22,282 bases of DNA from Erysipelothrix sp. UBA3377 (GTDB lineage Bacteria; Bacillota_I; Bacilli_A; Erysipelotrichales; Erysipelotrichaceae), in NCBI GenBank assembly GCA_002359085.1, contig DEQB01000093.1:1360-23641 (forward strand), given 5' to 3'. This document shows positions 21,727 to 22,282 of this stretch, piece after piece. Position 1 is the stretch's first letter. The number at the start of each line of letters is the position of its first letter. Position numbers and translations under genes: made by a program. Below the pieces are notes generated by a model, which made no database searches, had not been told where the DNA came from, and saw only the letters and a program-made list of their open reading frames with translations.

Positions 21727-22282
21727 TAATAGCTTTATAATTGGGCATATGTGTTTCAATAATCTGATAAAATGCTTTACTGTGGTTGAATTCCAAGATG
21801 TGAGCACATTCGTGCAAGACCACATATTCAATGAATTCCTTGGATTCTTGCATCAAATACAAATTAAAGGAAAGATCACCTTTTGAATTACATCGCCCAT
21901 GAATACGTTTATATCGACGTACCATAAAGGGCGGTGTTTTTATTTTTAATAATCGCGCATACTTCTCTACCAAAGGCGTCAGATAATTAATAAACTCAGG
22001 TTTTAAAGTATCTTCAACTTTCTTATTTATTGTCTCTACATCATCCATATTTGGCAGTGTCACAAATAAAGCTTCATTCAATTGCACCTTAAACTTAGGA
22101 CCTTGGTTTCTAATAATAGGTATTTTTTTTCCATAAAGTCTAACAAAATCCGAAGCCACATCAATACCCATGGGTCGATATGCCAGAAGTTTTTTTTGAA
22201 TCCACGTTGACTTTGTTTCCACAAAAGCATCGATGTGTTGTTGGTCTAACCAGAGTGGCGCACGCACAATAACCTTGCCATC
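21704..22282 (-). CDS. YgjP-type (DUF45) metallopeptidase-like protein, N-terminus off right edge
   Basis: About 192 C-terminal residues of a YgjP/DUF45 protein, a putative zinc-dependent hydrolase of the M48 type. The reading frame stays open to the window edge (DGKVIVRAPLWLDQ), matching the family's early GxxxVRAP strand, so the true start lies outside. The GTG at 22267 inside that motif is not the start. The zinc motif HECAH is about 40 residues from the end, with the third ligand region in HMPNYK. The Arg-Cys-rich GRCNSKGDLSFN segment is also typical. No substrate is known. The gene converges with rqcH and overlaps it by 23 bases, with no terminator seen between them. Confidence 0.85.
   Translation of the reverse strand, partial: DGKVIVRAPLWLDQQHIDAFVETKSTWIQKKLLAYRPMGIDVASDFVRLYGKKIPIIRNQGPKFKVQLNEALFVTLPNMDDVETINKKVEDTLKPEFINYLTPLVEKYARLLKIKTPPFMVRRYKRIHGRCNSKGDLSFNLYLMQESKEFIEYVVLHECAHILEFNHSKAFYQIIETHMPNYKAIIKANKVQ

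Overview
This is an AT-rich chromosomal segment of a low-GC Gram-positive (Firmicutes-type) bacterium. Gene order follows the Bacillus subtilis pattern in two blocks: rpsB-tsf-pyrH-frr-uppS-cdsA-rseP, and gmk-priA-rsmB-prpC-prkC-rsgA-rpe with rpmB convergent to rpe. Several genes stop at TGA, so the mycoplasma code does not apply. Gene losses inside both blocks, an absence of sporulation genes, and divergent FtsA, PriA and CinA proteins suggest a reduced lineage. A relative of the Erysipelotrichia is my best guess, but the window alone does not prove it. I see no rRNA, tRNA, CRISPR array, insertion sequence or prophage.

Layout. 1-1081 (minus): the N-terminal part of hflX, running off the left edge, and a GyrI-like effector-binding protein. 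1128-6942 (minus): an operon for translation (S2, EF-Ts, ribosome recycling factor), UMP phosphorylation (PyrH) and envelope lipid metabolism (UppS, CdsA, RseP). It has a promoter and a structured leader before rpsB and a terminator between tsf and pyrH. 7113-8237 (minus): a cinA gene whose C-terminal deamidase domain looks decayed. 8385-8894 (plus): a VanZ-family membrane protein with its own promoter and terminator. 8909-9164: intergenic, with a possible ABC-ATPase remnant. 9197-11506 (minus): ftsA-ftsZ, detached from the usual division and cell wall cluster. 11751-12041 (plus): rpmB as a single-gene unit. 12091-20070 (minus): the gmk-to-rpe cluster. 20076-21726 (plus): the ribosome quality-control factor rqcH, divergent from gmk. 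21704 to the right edge (minus): a YgjP-type metallopeptidase-like gene that overlaps the end of rqcH.

How the genes work together. The window is nearly all housekeeping: ribosome assembly and rescue (S2, L28, EF-Ts, Frr, HflX, RsgA, RsmB, RqcH), nucleotide supply (PyrH, Gmk), replication restart (PriA), envelope lipid carriers and phospholipid precursors (UppS, CdsA), regulated membrane proteolysis (RseP), a Ser/Thr kinase-phosphatase pair (PrkC/PrpC) and cytokinesis (FtsA/FtsZ). I found no convincing new multi-gene system. The points of interest are divergent versions of known parts: a PriA that appears to have lost exactly one of its two zinc sites, an FtsA without recognisable ATP-binding motifs, an S2 protein with an arginine-rich tail, a CinA with a decayed enzyme domain, and a candidate regulatory leader on rpsB.
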